DNA from: Cruorifilaria tuberocauda
Taxonomy: Eukaryota; Nematoda; Chromadorea; Rhabditida; Onchocercidae
Assembly (NCBI GenBank): GCA_013365365.1
Contig: JABVXU010000035.1
Location: forward strand, 225,455 to 289,454
Length of the DNA: 64,000 nt
Reading direction: 5' to 3'
The notes beneath the pieces are model-generated. The model worked only from the letters and a program-made list of their open reading frames with translations. It was not told the DNA's origin and made no database searches. The position numbers were made by a program, and so were the translations under genes. Each line of letters starts with the position of its first letter. Position 1 is the stretch's first letter. Positions 1 to 14,779 of this stretch are shown in pieces.

Positions 1-17
1 AGAAACTGCATAATTAG

Positions 18-39
18 TGCCGAAAATATTTAGCCAGGA
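18..39 (+). other. possible 22-nt micro-exon of the KANSL3-like gene
   Basis: A very strong donor (GTAAGT) sits at 40-45, so some exon probably ends at 39. All three frames are closed between 1 and 39, so an exon running in from the window edge is impossible. An acceptor-like ATTAG at 13-17 would give a 22-nt exon. It ends with one base over, which is the phase needed by the exon starting at 201. Micro-exons this small are uncommon, so this is tentative. Confidence 0.3.
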
Positions 40-200
40 GTAAGTATAAAATAGTTACAAAACGACGAATTAAAAGATATTGTTTAACCGTTAACCTTAT
101 TGTAAGAGTTACTGATGTCGAGATTGATTTATTGATGTTTGAGTTCTTTTGATGAGTACGTACAATTATAGGAGGAACTTTATTATATCTTTATATTTAG

Positions 201-3200
201 TACTGGTCGGCCCTAGAAGAATAACGGAGACAATTTACTTGTCGGATTTAACAAAGATCTTGCGCAAGTTGAAAGCTGGAGAATTTTCACTACCATCTGG
301 TTTCACCCTGAAATATAAAAAACGTTTTCCAGATGAATCGAAGTCAGAAACACTTTCTGTAAATTTGCAAGGTTGGATTTTTTCAGTTTTAGTTTTAGAG
401 AGAGTTTCCTTTTTTTCACATTTTGGATAGCTTTAAGCTATGAAAAATTTTTGTAAGTGAGAAAGCTGAGACCCTAGAAGATGTACACTTGTATTTAAAA
501 AAAAAACACCACAGAGATTTGAAATAATAGCTTTATTATAATTTCACCATGTTAGCTCTTTTACATTTTTCATCATTTGTTTGTCTTCATCTTTCTATTC
601 ATAAATCCCCTGTATTAATTTAGTTTTTCAGACAGCAAAGATTTGGACGATGTAAATTCGTTACAGTTATCCTCCGAAAACGACGTTGAAAATGAATCAA
701 AAATTGTAACGTCAGCGATAAATAATGAGCACATTACCATTCCTGAGCAAAAAGAAGATGAGATACAAACCTCTAAATCACCTGATGAGTTGAAGCGTCG
801 TCGAAGGCGAAAGCGATTGAGTGTGAATCCTGCTAAAGGAAAATTGTTTTCTGCCTCTTCAGTTGCTGAAACCACGGCACGACACGCTGCGAAGGAAGAA
901 TCACCAACTCCATTGAATATATCAATTTCGAAAACTGCAAAAGGGAAACCACGGAAAAGAGCAGCGCTAATCAAATTGAAGCGAGGCAAACCTCGTAAGA
1001 AGTAGGCATTCTTGTGGAGTAATTAATTTTTTAGTCGAACGTTTTTTTGGAAATAGAACTATTTTTTACAAAGTTTTACGTTTGTCATTTCGAATAAATC
1101 AATACATAAACGGAAAGTGATAGAAAATGAACCTTTTATTCATATTTGTGTTTAGAGATGTTGGCATGCAAGCCACAATTTTATGCTTTGAAATACGCTG
1201 TTGGAGATATATTACATAAATCAATAAGTCTTATTAAAATTAATTATGTATGATGTCAAAGATTTTTTTGAAATGAATTTAGTTTCTTAACTGCACTGAG
1301 AGACCAGTAGGTGCAATTTTTAATATTACCTGTTGTACTTTAATTTAATTGCACTCTGCTATTTTATTTCCATCTTTATTATAATTGTTTACTTTTAGCT
1401 TTATATTTGATCTCGCTGTTGATGAAAATGCATCGAACTCAGATTCACCGAGCAGTGTTCCTCTAACCTTATCCTCATCGGAAATCTCGGTAAAGGATTC
1501 AAAAAGAGAAGTAAGGATTCAAATCTTTCAACTCTGACATCTTCATAGGATTTGGAATAGAAATAGTCATGCGGTAACTGGAAATTTTTCACAATTTAGC
1601 ATTAACAAGATTATTTGTAGATGAAAAAATGTTCTTCAAAACTGGTTTATATCATTCACAGGTTTCATCAGGGTAGAATCCACTGTTCTCTGCTAATGTA
1701 CTATAAAATATTTTTTCTCCAAATAAAGATACTAAAAAATAAAAAAATTATCAGTTATATCAATCGGATTCATCTCTGAATAATATTAAATAAGCTATTA
1801 TGTATTTTTTAATCAAATTCCAGTCAGTACCGAGTGCGTCACAATCTACAGCGTATATGACAAGTATGTCACATTCAATGTGTCACAGCGGTGATCATGG
1901 CATTGAAACTGATGAGGTCAGTTCCAAGAATGATCTAATAATATTGAAGTAATATTGTAAGAGAAGATTAAGTTACGTAGACTTAGTATGTTGTAAAATT
2001 TTGTTCTTCTTACGAGTTGAGATTATATTCGCAATCTTTTGATTTGGTCACTTTAATGAAAATTTTGTTGTTCCACTCAAATGAATTCATTTCAGTATGG
2101 GGACTCAAAAATCGAGGTTCTGGATTCGGGTACATCGGTAATATTTAGTAACGTAGATCGAACTCAAACTGATGCTGCAAAAGATGATGATTATGATGTT
2201 AGTTTTTTCCCTTATTCAATCAAGGAGTAGAAAAGGTACCGAAAATTAATGGACATAAAAGACTGTTGGTAGTTACAGTGTATGATCAAAAGAAGTCAAT
2301 ATCTTAGAAGTTAGATTTGTTTGAAATTCCTAAATGCAAGAAATTCTAAAAAATTTTTGTAGGATGGTGAACGTTTACATATCGTGGAAACCGGTGACGA
2401 TGATGACTCCTGTGATATCGATAATCGATTTTTTGAGAGAAAGGAAGTAAGTACCCGTTTTCATTGCTGTTCATATAAGATGTTTTAGTTTTCAAAATAA
2501 CATTTTGATTATCGAAAATCATGTTGTTTGTGTAGACATTACCACAAAATTTTTGACCACCAAAAGATTCCCCTTGTTTGTTAACTTTATTCTTCCCTAC
2601 AGAGAATGTTCATGGATTATTATAAGTATCCTTTATGTTTTAGGAAAGAGATCCGAATGATAGTATAACAGGTGTTGTCACCAAACTGATAGACCAAGTG
2701 TGTGAAGCACGTTTACCGAGTGTTAACTTGATAATGGAACCTTTACGACGTCCAAATACACTTACAGCAGAAGAATCACGTCGCGTCCCGCCTCTGCGCA
2801 TACGTTTACCGCAGAGACGCGAGCCCCGTCAACGTCGCCCTGCTCGCATGCATGATTATTCTCCACCGTTACCAGTTAGCAGAACACATCGCTTTGATGA
2901 AACACTGAAAAAACGAGCAGTAGCAACATCAGTGGAATCTTCTGGGGATATTTCTGCAGAAGCACGGCAGAAGAAGTGGTTTTTTATTTTCTCGCAGTTA
3001 GGGTGTTTGCATATGATTTATAATTACCCGTCGACTCTTAATAATTTTACATTAAAGTGAACAGTTATTCGAACGCATAATTTTATTCGTAAATAATTTT
3101 CTCTTTCAAGAGAAATTTTCCCAACACATGATTAAAATCCAATACTGAAGTACGGAATAAGAGCTAAATTTTAAAATACCTAATATTTTCATTTTTTTTT

Positions 3201-6200
3201 CTCCCGGAAGCAAGTAAAAGAATCATTTCTACTAGCACGAATAGACTTAGACCAACCCTAGATCGGAATCTAATTACTGATAACGACACTTTGCATGCAA
3301 AAAATTATTTTTGTAATTCACTACTTTGTATTGACTCTTTATTTGAATTAGTTATTAGATCCGATAACACTGCTATTCAAACTGTTCCTTGATATGGGCA
3401 ATAAAAGGAAAGTTCGTTGTGACCTTTTTGAGGGTGGATTCTGTTTATTACGAAAAAGCAGTTTTATATCAGTTTTGATTTTCTTGTGTTCAGTAGTGTT
3501 TATAAGATTTTTGATTATTCGTTTACTAATTTATTACAGATCAACGGGAAATAAAGAAGGTCAAAGGAAATGCTCATTCAGTAACAAAGAAATTGATACT
3601 AATTCACGATTTTTACAAAGCTCAAATTTGAAGTCATCAGTCGCATCCACTCCAAGTCGTGTATGTAATTATTATTTCATGTCTAATAGCTTGGATTTTA
3701 AGGTGGAAAACATCGTTTGTGGTTTCGATATAAGGTGCTCAACTTTTTCTTAATACTTATATTTGATAAAAGAATTGAATAAAATTCTAATAAGTAATAA
3801 TCATTCCTGATGTTCTTAACGGTATGTTTTTACAGTTTTGTATATTACAATAATTTAAGTGTGAAATTTTTAGTTTTCTCATTTTAACTTTTTTACAGAT
3901 TTCATCTCCATCAGCATTGGTAAGCGGTGGCAATGAGGAAGATATGATAGCAACTCCGTCAGCTATTTACGACATTTTTGAAGGTGAAAAAGACAAAATA
4001 CTAAATTCATCGGTTTCGTCTTCGGGACCTGCACAGTCGGTAGGTTGACACAAGATTAATAGAATTATATAATGTTATAAATAATTTTTTAGTATTTATA
4101 TTAGCAAACATTAGTCGAGTAATGAATCTAATGTTTTTAGGAGTGCGAATCTACGGGCCGACCTACTCGCAAAAGACCAATTTCCTATGAACAGCTCTAT
4201 CCTTCTTTGTTCAGTCGGCGGCGTAAATCAAATATTATCAAAACTCCTGCAATGGCACAACCAAATATCTTTGACTCTGTTGAGTCTGTTGGTGTTATTA
4301 AACATAAAAATGGTGCAGAAGATGGCATTGTTCACTCGTCAGGGTACTTACCTTCGAAACAGAGGCGAAAACGTGGACAAAGTTCTATCACCGACAGTCA
4401 GTTTTACACTCTTTTGCAAATTTTCAATTCTTAATTGCGATTTAATATTTCATTTGTCGAAAATACAGTTTATGTTTTTTTTTAAATATATTCTAGACAA
4501 GCATTCAGATGACAGAATTCATTGTGGTGAAAAACTGGGGCTCGACACAAGTATTTTTGATCCCGAAGAAGGAAAAGTAATTTTTTCCATTTCGTAGTTT
4601 TTTACTTCATTCAGTGCACGATAATAAGCGTAAAATGCTGTTGGAATTTGATTGCGATCTTGTCTTCACTACTGCAAAATAGGGATACTGAAACTTGAAA
4701 TACCATGTTTTGAAATTCTCGTATTTATTTTTTATATCATAATTGAATATGTTATTTGTAAGGCTAACGTAATTTAATTACTTAAGGATCAGATCAGTTC
4801 TTGCCACAGAAGCAACACTTTGACAAATTATGATGGTAATGAATCTTATGACGGAGCGGGCAAGAGGCCTTTAACTGATGTGATTAAAATAGAGAGCGGC
4901 GAAAGTATTGCAGAAGTACAGCGTCCAGGAGAGAAAAAAAGGCGGTATTCAAATAGTTCGATACGCGATGGAAGTGCTCCATCAGTAGCTGAGGGAACAG
5001 AGCAAGGTAATTCATACTTAACAATTCGATAGATATTGAATATAGTATGTCGGCAGCCTAGCTACTTTTTTTCTTTTTTGGTGGCAGATTCCTTCTTTCA
5101 TATCCTATTGCTTAATATATACTGCTATTAATTAATTTTTAAATATCCCTAGTATTTTCACTTATATACATTACTGCTACATTAATTTTAGAGACGATAA
5201 CGAGTACCCGTCGCCGCAGAGTTCGTGTAGGTTCAGAAGGAACGAACGAGTTATCTTCGAACTTGTCGCAGTCAATTTCAAAAGGTCAACGACGGAAAAG
5301 TAGTATATCAGTTGATGTTGACACTGCGAAACCTGGTGAGATTATTTCGAAATTAGAATTTATAATTTTGCAAATACATATTTGTCTTTTCATTGGTCCA
5401 GAATATCGGAAAAAAAAAACTTTTATTCCAGAAAAAAGTGAAATTCATGCTTCTAATCGATTGAAAAACAAGCGAACAGAATTAAAATCAGCTGATAAAG
5501 TGAAACAAAAGTAAGTTTAGAAGATACGACTGCTGATTTGGGAGTTATAAGAGAATATAAGAGTTATTCTGCTAAGGCTTTTTAAAAAGTTAAATCAGCT
5601 AAAAAGTCAGATTACTTGAAAAACAAAAGCTTCATGTGATTCGGAAGTAAGCATTAGAATTTATTCTAGTCTTAAGAATTCAGATTAACATTTATAAGAA
5701 GTAAATGAGGATTTTTACAATAATATAGATTTTGCATTTTCTTAGATGGTGCAATCTTTTTTAAATGCAATTTCTAGGACATCATGTCAAAACATGCCGT
5801 ATTTCAAACGTATTGCTCAACGTCGAAAACTTAATCCTCTTGCCATTGGTTTGAAAAGTCGTTCAGGCGACAATAATCCATCATTTTTCTATCGAGAAAT
5901 TTTGTTGCGTGGGTTAGTTAATTTGTCAAGTTACAAAGAAATTACGGACATTTAGCTGTATTCTTTTTTTTTTTGCTGGTTGATGTTTAAGCGACCAATC
6001 TTTCTACGTTTTTTTTCAAATGGGGTATCATATTTAATAATTTGAGACATGCAATCACAGTTCGATTAAATCACGAGTCAATTTCTATTTTTTTTAATTC
6101 GAAAAACTTCGGTTTACCGCATTCTATTTTGCTGAACAGTGATATCAAATCTGAATAAATGAAAAAGAGAAGAGGTTAACTATCATAAATCTTGTGATTT

Positions 6201-9200
6201 CAGTGATGATCTAAAAAAAGACGATGGTGGTGATGTAGTTGTGGATGTAGATTCAGAATTAGCCGTTGAAGGTGATGATGAGGTTCTGGGAAATCGTTTA
6301 GCAATCAGCGTAGCACTTGAAATCAATAAGATTACACCAAGACCAGAAATGGAAGATGAAGATGAATTGAAAGCGGAAGGTGTTGACCATGGATATCTGT
6401 TGACGTTGGACAACATCAGAACAAGGTATTTGCGCGGTTTGAACTTTTTCATGTTTTGGAATTAACTAATTTTTTGCAATTGTAAATAGTATTGCTGATT
6501 GACTTGTTTGATTAACTTGAAATAGTTAAAATGCTTGCGGTTCTAATAATTTGCTTGTGATTTATTATAAATTTAACTGTGTTAAGTAATCCTCTACTGG
6601 AATTTTGGACTGAATTTTATTAAATATTAATTCAGATTTGCAACGGAATTATTGGATCGAAAACGTTTACTGAACGACATGTTGACTGTCATATTGGCCC
6701 AGTATTGCTCCGAGATTTCGTCTGAAAATGTGTTTGGTGGTGCTTCAATACGCTACAACACTATGGTAAAGAATTCTCACCGATTGCGAGATAAAGTTTT
6801 ACTATTTACCAAGGTTCATTTCCTCTTTTTCATCAAAATATTTTCCGACAAATATATGTTGCTTAAAGAATTTAATAATTTTGTTTGTGTGTTAAGCTTT
6901 ATTGTAGCTTAATATATAGAGACTTCATTAGTCATGAGTAAGCCATAATTGATGTACTTTACTCCGTTAATTAATATTATATATATATATATCTTTCTTA
7001 GTTTTGGCTTATCTGTCCTCGATGTATATTTTGGCTAATATTTATTTATATTAGGATCATCGGGAAAATGCGAAATGGGCGCACCAAATATTCCTTAGAC
7101 ACTTGGCTGTACCTATATTGGCTACCTACATCGATTTGTTAAGGTTTTGCAGAGTGACGGTTGGTGCTTTGTCAAATGTTAATAGAACAGTTTGGATATA
7201 GTTTGAGATGTTTGATTTATGATTTAAAAAAATTCTTAGCATGCAGAAAAAAAATCTCACATAGCTAAATATGGAATTTGCCCAATCAAAGAACTCCTTT
7301 TTGTCTCTTTATACAGCTAAATCAAAAATATTCTTCAATTTATGAAATCTTCTCTTTCATTGAATAAGTTGAATTCAGAAAACTAGAGGGACTTGTTTCA
7401 TGATTTATGCTTTTAACTTTAACATTAAATATTTCCAGGGACGTCATTTGCTGGACCTACTTCTGGAACAAAGCACTACTGACAAAGTTCTGAATAAAAT
7501 GAATGGTTGTATTCAAGATTTTATTTCTGAAAAGGTGTTAGATCCACAATCTATTGCTATCTCTAAAACACTTACGGTAAAAGTCTTCTGAATCTCATGT
7601 CAAATTCCTCAAACTAATGTTCTTATTTCCACTAGTTTATCGAACCTCCTTTTATTAGTTTTCAATAGCTGCATTTTATACTAGCTGGGGTAGAAAGTAT
7701 GTTTTTTATTCTATGTCGAACTGTAATACTTCAAATATGAAATCAATTATTTTAAAATTATTTCGAAATGTAAAAATGAAATTTTCAGAAAAGACATGCA
7801 AAAAATATCTGTTTGTTGACTGTTTCACCGACTTTCACGCATGCTGAATATCGTTCAAAATCGAGATCACACGAATATATGTTTCGGTAGGTGTTTTTTG
7901 ATTCGTTTCAGTTTTTCTTAAAACTTTCGATTCAAATTTCGTTTCCGCAAATTGTTATCTACTCTATTATCTATGATATGATACTTCGAATTTTAATTTG
8001 CTGTCTACCTCCATAGTAACCTCTATTATTTAACTTTTCAACTTTTTTTAGAGTTTTACTTCCGAATGTAGCGGATAGAGTGGAGCCTGTACGACTAAAT
8101 TTACCAACAACGCAAGATATGTCTACATGTGAAGCTGTTGATCATTGCATTCGATTAATATCACGTAAGGTAGTGGAAGTGCATCGAAAATATCCGGATC
8201 TTCGAATTGTTTTGGTCGGCTGGGGAACGTCTTGTGTTATAAATCATCTAGTAAGTTCTGTGTTTGAAATTTTATAATTCTTGTGCTTATTGCATAAGTG
8301 TTTTCGGTTGATTTAAATGATTTTATATTTCAGGTCGTTCAGTGTATGCCAAATGTGTCCGCTATCATCAATTTTGCCTTTCCGATGAAAACAGCCGATG
8401 GACCACGGGGTGTAAGTTTCGATTACATAGAGTTGTTTTTCTCATTATTTTTATTCCGTATTTCATGTATATAATCTTCCAGTTGCATCATTTTCGATTT
8501 TCTCAGTTTAAAGGCATATCGTGGTGATCTGGAAATCAAAAATATTAATAGTTTAGGATGTTGATGATGATATATTGCTTACATATTGTCCAACATTATT
8601 TGTTATTGGTGATCAGGCTACTGACTGTGATGTTCGTGAACTGCAGGTTATGGCAACGCGAATGATTGGTTCGTGTCTACAGCATAGATTATTATATTCT
8701 TAACATGTTGTAAAAAGCGGAAGTGGTTTGCATGTTACACATGCCTTTTACTGAATGCATGAATACTTATTTATTATTATTTATTATGTTAATCAGAATC
8801 CGCTACATATTCCACTTTCATTATAGATTATTGAAATATAAATTATAACTTAGCATTTAGAATTACTTCTTTCATTAACTATAAATAAGAGTTACTGAAA
8901 ATGATTTGTAACTTTCAGCTCCTACAGGAGTAATCGTTGTTGGTTCATCAAATTGTGATTTGCATCCCTCAACGTTGCGGCTAACCATTGAGCGGTTTAC
9001 CCATAGAACCGTACAGAGAGCCTTACTGGTGTGTTTCATTTATTTTAAACGTCGATTAAAGTCGATCAAATAGAGATTTGAAGTATATTAGTATTAAAAC
9101 TATTTATTTTTCCACGATTTTTTGGTATTCCCCAAGTAAAGGGCATTTTTCAGGATGATGTAGTTGATTTCCTGCAGTTATACTGTTCTTCGTCTTCCAC

Positions 9201-9638
9201 ACATTCTTTTCGCTTACATCCACTAAAGTTGGTTGAAGTGAACGATGTAGATTTGTCAATTCTTCGGACATCGAATCTTTTTTCCAGCAGTCAGCCAAAA
9301 TTAACTAAATCCAATTCTACATCAAAAGCTAGCAGAGGAGGGAATGCATCAGAGAAGTATGTGTTTTAACTGATGTTGTTTAGAGATTTATTATAAGTCA
9401 ATAAAACTGGATTTGGCTTAAATACAAAGTTAAGTGATGGTTCTGAATGAGTTTTTCTTCATTCTTTTCTACTTTTATTTTACTTTACGAGAACAGCGAT
9501 CAAAGAAATAAGTCGATATTATAAATTCCATTATGTTTTGTGTTTCATATAGCATCGTGTAACTTAGTAAATTTTCTGCAAACGAATTTTTTCTTTTTCA
9601 GTTCACTGAATATTCCTATTGAAAAACACTGCTCATGA
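201..9638 (+). CDS. KANSL3: KANSL3-like NSL complex subunit (5' end not resolved)
   Basis: Non-catalytic alpha/beta-hydrolase-fold subunit of the NSL histone acetyltransferase complex, expected in the nucleus. Exons: 201-371, 632-1001, 1399-1510, 1824-1916, 2096-2197, 2363-2446, 2644-2975, 3540-3660, 3899-4039, 4141-4396, 4497-4576, 4787-5006, 5192-5335, 5402-5510, 5778-5912, 6204-6425, 6636-6813, 7055-7159, 7439-7576, 7789-7886, 8052-8250, 8334-8411, 8557-8668, 8919-9028, 9154-9356, 9602-9638. All joins keep phase, giving about 1,315 residues in the window. Roughly the first 780 are Ser/Asp/Glu-rich with basic patches (KRRRRRKR, TRRRRVRV) and look disordered. The C-terminal part resembles KANSL3: a helical segment (6636-7576), then a hydrolase-like fold with LVGWGTSC near residue 1,128, TLFVIGDQATD and GVIVVGSSN. 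The nucleophile elbow lacks the serine of G-x-S-x-G. Weaker points are the donors at 1002, 2976 and 7160 and the acceptor before 5778. The first exons could belong to a separate gene. The C. elegans counterpart is, I believe, sumv-2. Confidence 0.82.
1003..1098 (+). other. alternative 3' end inside KANSL3-like gene: in-frame stop plus AATAAA
   Basis: If the donor at 1002 is not used, the exon starting at 632 reads straight to a TAG at 1003-1005, and AATAAA follows at 1093-1098. This would make either a short isoform ending in a Lys/Arg-rich tail or the true end of a separate upstream gene. The splice from 1001 to 1399 keeps phase, so both readings are open. Confidence 0.4.
6974..6992. repeat. 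(AT)n simple repeat in KANSL3 intron
   Basis: A short run of alternating AT lies in the intron between the exons ending at 6813 and starting at 7055. It is an ordinary microsatellite. Confidence 0.8.
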
Positions 9639-12098
9639 AAAAGGATACTTTGGATACAGGCATTCTGTAAAGGACTAATGTCACTTAGACTTTTCTGCAA
9701 AATAAGAATCTCGTTACGCTCTTTTGATCTTCAATATTTCAAATGTCTCATGTTTCATGTTATTTGTTTTAGTCATCAGGTTACTTGTAAGACTATACAA
9801 GTAAAATATCAGTTTTCCAACATAGTAATGTTCCTGATGTACATAATTCAATACGTGATTACTCTGGATGCTACCATTGTTAAAATCTTTTTTTTTTAAG
9901 ATTTTTTTCAATTAACTAAAAAAAATCATGAAAATCAGCTATTTGTAAAAAAAAGTGTCGCTGTTTGCCTAAAATTTGTTTGTTTTTAATTATATTGAAC
10001 GCGATTAATTCATCTGCTATTTTTTCTATCGCACAAAAGTATCATGGGCAACATCTGGTCGTAAGCCATGAAGATGTTTTTTGCATCAGAAACTGTCTCG
10101 TAATCGACTTATCCTACTTGTCAATATTTAATTCCATTTTTATTTCAAATGATCTATTTTTTAAATTTTATACATTAATTTCTTTGGTGGAGCAATGAGA
10201 AAAGAGTTGGCCCAAGATTGCTTTTCATTTTATTTGGTCTGACTAACATAAAAGTTTTGTAAAAAGTTACATTTCTGTCCATTGATTTATATTAATTTTA
10301 TTATTGATTCTGTTTTGAACGTTATCTGAAATATGTGCTTTTTTTGTTTTTGTTGCCTATATGAACTTTTTTTGCTAATTACGTTTAGAAGGCTGAAAGT
10401 GCCTTCTTCCGCTTTTACTAAAGTATGAAGAGAATTTTTGATTTTCTAGCTCTTCATGTTTGTAATGTAATTTTTGATTTCTGATTATCGAAAATATGTG
10501 AAATTTTCTACTTTTTTTCTTCCATCTGTATCAGATATTTTGGAAGTCTTTAGAAACTGTCACGGAGTATTTTTCCTTAAAATTTCAATTCAGTGAAACA
10601 ATCATAATGTTTACCTCTTAAATTAGATGATATGTGGTAAAGTTTATGAAGGGAGGAATAAGGAAATTTTGAGTTAACTTCTCAAAGTGCTGCTTAATAA
10701 AGTTCAATAGCTAAAATTGTTTCTACTGATGACAGAAAGTGAATGAAGAAAAAGAAAAGAGAAAGCGATAGATGGTATATCAATACTGCTCTTAGTTAAG
10801 TAGCAACGTGACACTTTCTAATTGTTGTACTCTAAAATTTTTGTCTTGCCGAACTATTATTTGAAATTACGTCACTAATTAGCTTTTTCTGACATTTTTT
10901 AAATGAATTCTATATTTGATCATAATGAATTACATCTGCCTGAAATTGAACTGATATGTATTTTGATCTGTGATAACCGCAGAAAAAGAATCTAATATGC
11001 AAAATAATTACATAATTACAATGATTACATAATATTTGTGTATTTGTCGGAAATTTTAATTAAGTGAATAAGGAACTGTCAAATATCAAATAGAAGTTTA
11101 TGCGGATAAATCATTTCTATCGTTTCCTTTCAACGATCACTTCCCTCCAACATAATAAGCAATTAATGTGACAAAATGGAAGAGTGAGTTCTAGTAGAAT
11201 TTGGTTGCGATATGCCGGTTCTTTCTCATCTCTTTTTTCACTCTCAACAAGGGATGGTGAGGGACAAGTTTTCTGTAAACTAGTTAACAGGTGGGAAAAA
11301 TCGTGATAACTTACAACCAATATTTCTTTCTACTCTCTACACCTACCATAAATATTCCCATCGACCATGAATTCCATATGTTCCAACAAACTTTCCCTTT
11401 TTAACCGACAATTGCTTTAGGATGATCAAATTACGATAGTGCAAATATAAAATAAGGTAAATGCAAATGACGATTACATAAATATCCATCTCTATTCATC
11501 AGTCACTTCAATTCGCCTACACATTTATTTATTTTCTAATTCTCAACAACTAATTGTTATTTTAAAATAACGCTAATTAATTTATACTGGATTTAATCAG
11601 TCCCTATTGTTGTGCATCAATTTGTCAAATGGAATAATAATTCAAATAGATGAACATTACTGTATAAAAGTTCATTTCATCTCATGTTGCAGTCTAATGA
11701 ACTAAGAGAAAGTCAAAGGAGTGAGATTTAAAAAAAAAAATGAAGTAATCAAATATGAAACTGCACGATTTGGACTAATGAGATTGATCAGGAATGATAT
11801 TTGAAAATATGAAAATGATAAGTTGATCAAAATTCACTGATCAAAATTTAGTGATAGAAAAGATGAGAATGTGAATAAATGAATGTAAGTTATGAAGAAA
11901 AGAAAGAAATCTTTTAAACGATCTCTAAAGATAGAAAATGAGGAAATGTTAAAAATCGTGATAACTGAAAAAAGTTTACAAGTGAAAATTCAATAATTGA
12001 ATTTGGATCTATTTTGTGTCTTCATTTAATTTTCTTTTAATTTACTTCTGATTTATTCTATTCTATGAATCTTCTAGAAAAATAAAGATTGTGATATT
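9639..12098. other. intergenic region, no gene seen
   Basis: Contains the 3' flank of KANSL3 and the 5' flank of the DB-module gene. Open frames here are short, AT-rich and have neither splice partners nor recognisable motifs. An AATAAA near 10695 is far from the KANSL3 stop, so the polyadenylation site is unclear. A TCTAG just before 12078 could be a cis or spliced-leader acceptor for the next gene. Confidence 0.6.
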
Positions 12099-14325
12099 AT
12101 GGAAGAATTATCAGTGGTTCTAATCATTGCACTGCTATTACTATCATTACTGCTAACTCATCGGATAAGTTATGCTGTAAGTTTGCATGCATCATTGAAT
12201 TTTCATTTTATCATTTTTTCAAGAGCAATAAGATAAATTGATATGATGAATTGCATTCCAACTATTTGTATTTAAAATTTTAAGCGGTATGGGAAAGGTT
12301 AATACTATTAAATTCCAACTTAAGATTAAGATTAAGATTAAAATTAAGTTGACGAAGTCTTGTAGAATTAGTTTTCAGCAATTGTCTAATGAGGTATCAT
12401 GATTTAAAAAAAAAGGTATCATTCGATAGGAAATAAAAGTTTGAAAATTTCTTCTCATTATAATAATTCGTATTTCAGTGTATGGGGTTGGGTACTGGCG
12501 GTTTTCGTGAATGCTATTCGGATCATTTTTGCGCAGAAGCACATGTACGCTTTATTTAAATTTCCTGTAAATTCAAATTGTAACTAAGAAATGAAATATT
12601 GCTCTTCCATTATTTTAAGTTAAGGAGTTATTGAATTCAAATATTTTTTTTACAGATTGCAAAATCATTGAGAGTACATGATGAAGGAAAAATTAATAAT
12701 GAATTACTGCCTCCTCAGTACGATCGAATGCAGTCTTCGTTCACCCCAACGGTTTCACATTTTAATTTCAAATCTTAGATTTCCATATTTTCGATTCATT
12801 CTATATCTTAGATTTAAATTTCCTCAGCAAAATCAATAACATACGAAATTAGATTTGTGTAAAAAGAAAAGCAATTTTGCTTTGAAAATTAAAAACTAAG
12901 TCATATTTAAAAATTTTTATCCATTGTTCGACTTGAAACCACAAACTATAAGTTCAACATCACAAAGACTGAATCTTCTGATTAGAACCAATAAAAAATC
13001 TTATAGCTCCAGGAATTGGCAATAATCATAGTAGCCGCATTAAAATAAGTACGGGTATCAATATCAAGAATCCAAATAGAAGCAAAAGTCATACTAATCT
13101 GACCAAATATACGATCCTTATCCGTTAAAAACAAATATCCCAAAGAATAATGAAATTTCAGATATGCTTAAGCTTCGTTTCAAATTTGAAGTTATTCTTC
13201 ATTCTCTAGAATTGCTTAAAGGTCTCTTTGTAGAATATTTTCATAATACAAAATGTGATATTCTTAAAAGAATTTCAAGGATTTTAGTTTTAAAAAAAAA
13301 GTAAAAATTTATCTGATGATTGATGAATTTTGAATATTACTATAGATCAGTAATGAAAGTAATGGATTTTTGGAATGCTGTCGTAAGCGAGGATTGCCAG
13401 AAGTATGTTTGAGGAAATGTTCTTATGGCAATTATAATCAGAATATTGTAAGCTGTTTAATATTCTACAAGCATTTTCATAACTTGCTAAAAAAAATCAC
13501 TTTTCTTCATATCTTACTTGTTTTATTTCAATATCTTCACTTTTAATTTTATAAATTTAGCAGTAGCAGAAGTGGATCATATAGTAAGACATAGGGAAGA
13601 AATAAGCAGGATCAATAAGACTATCTTATCATTTAATGTAACCTTCTTTATAAAAATTCATTTAGAAAAAGTTAATCTAAGTTATTGATATAACGCTCAT
13701 TTATAAAATTGATGAAAAATTGAATCTCTCATCATTTCTAGCTTCGAAAAATGCTCCTACAAGCAGATCCATGTCCTTTGCTATCAGCTATTGATATTCA
13801 CTTTTGTGCAGCTCAGGGTCATGATCATCGACAATGTTGCATTATAAATGGGGTCACTACAACATTTGCAGGACAGAAATGCTTAACATTTTGTGATCAG
13901 GTTTCACTTCATCAATTTAATAAGAACGTCCAATAAGTTTATAGATGTTTATATATGTCTGTATGTGTGTATGCGTACAGAATACTCAATGCTTAATCGA
14001 TAAATGAGAGATTTTTAAGCTTAAATAATATTCCGATATATAATGATGCTTAATCCACTGCTATTGATTGATATTGACAAATCAAAAAAATATATTTCAG
14101 AGGAGACAGAATGAAACAATTCTTGATGTATCATATTTGCCATGCTTCGAACGATTCGACAATATAAAAGGATGCTTTTGGCGTTATGCTCAAAGACGTT
14201 ATCAATTGAATGCTGAATTATCGAAGAAATCTGTAATCGATGAATCGAAGATAACCTCTGATCACATGACGCAACTAAACACTGAGCAACCATCATCTTT
14301 ATCATCTATTAATAATTATCGATGA
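12099..14325 (+). CDS. secreted DB-module protein
   Basis: Predicted secreted cysteine-rich protein of 241 residues with one DB module, a nematode extracellular domain of unknown function. Exons: 12099-12176, 12479-12544, 12656-12751, 13346-13447, 13742-13900, 14101-14325, all in phase 0. The ATG opens a signal peptide: a short acidic start, then a Leu/Ile-rich core ending near SYA at the first splice site. A short Cys-containing segment (ECYSDHFC) follows. The DB module spans roughly residues 88-190, with FLECCRKRGLPEVCLRKC, then ADPC, HFCAAQGHDHRQCC and KCLTFCDQ, the usual DB cysteine order. The tail includes PCFERF and GCFWRY and ends in a polar Ser/Thr stretch with no cysteine and no membrane anchor. 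An acceptor-like TCTAG 21 bases before the ATG would suit trans-splicing. The domain call is firm; the biological role is unknown. Confidence 0.9.
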
Positions 14326-14389
14326 AAAGAATTTCTGAAATTTATTTCACATAAGATTAGGAAGAAAGCATTGAGTTAAGCGTATATGC

Positions 14390-14407
14390 ATGTGTGTGTG
14401 TGTGTGT
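14390..14407. repeat. (TG)n simple repeat
   Basis: Nine TG units in the 3' flank of the DB-module gene. Confidence 0.9.
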
Positions 14408-14779
14408 TCCATCGAATTGATTGTTGAAGAAGAAAGGATGATTAGAAAAAGAAAGTTTGTTAATTTAACGAAATAAGGCAAAGAGACTGGAATTTTAAGC
14501 TTGCTTTAATTGAATCCCTCGCATTCATGCTACTGTCATTGTCGCTTTCATTATCAACGCTGTTGCATCCACAATTTCACGTCTTATTACTAAAATACGT
14601 AAAATTACTGATATGGAATTATCCCCATTTTGACCCTATAACAGGTTAGATTATCGTTTGCAAAGTATTATCCATTCTAAATGTTATGCCACCTTTACTA
14701 TATATATAGATTCTATTTTTGATAATCTACTGGCTGCTAAATTTATTTCAGTAAGCAATTTACTCTGAAACTGTTCTGA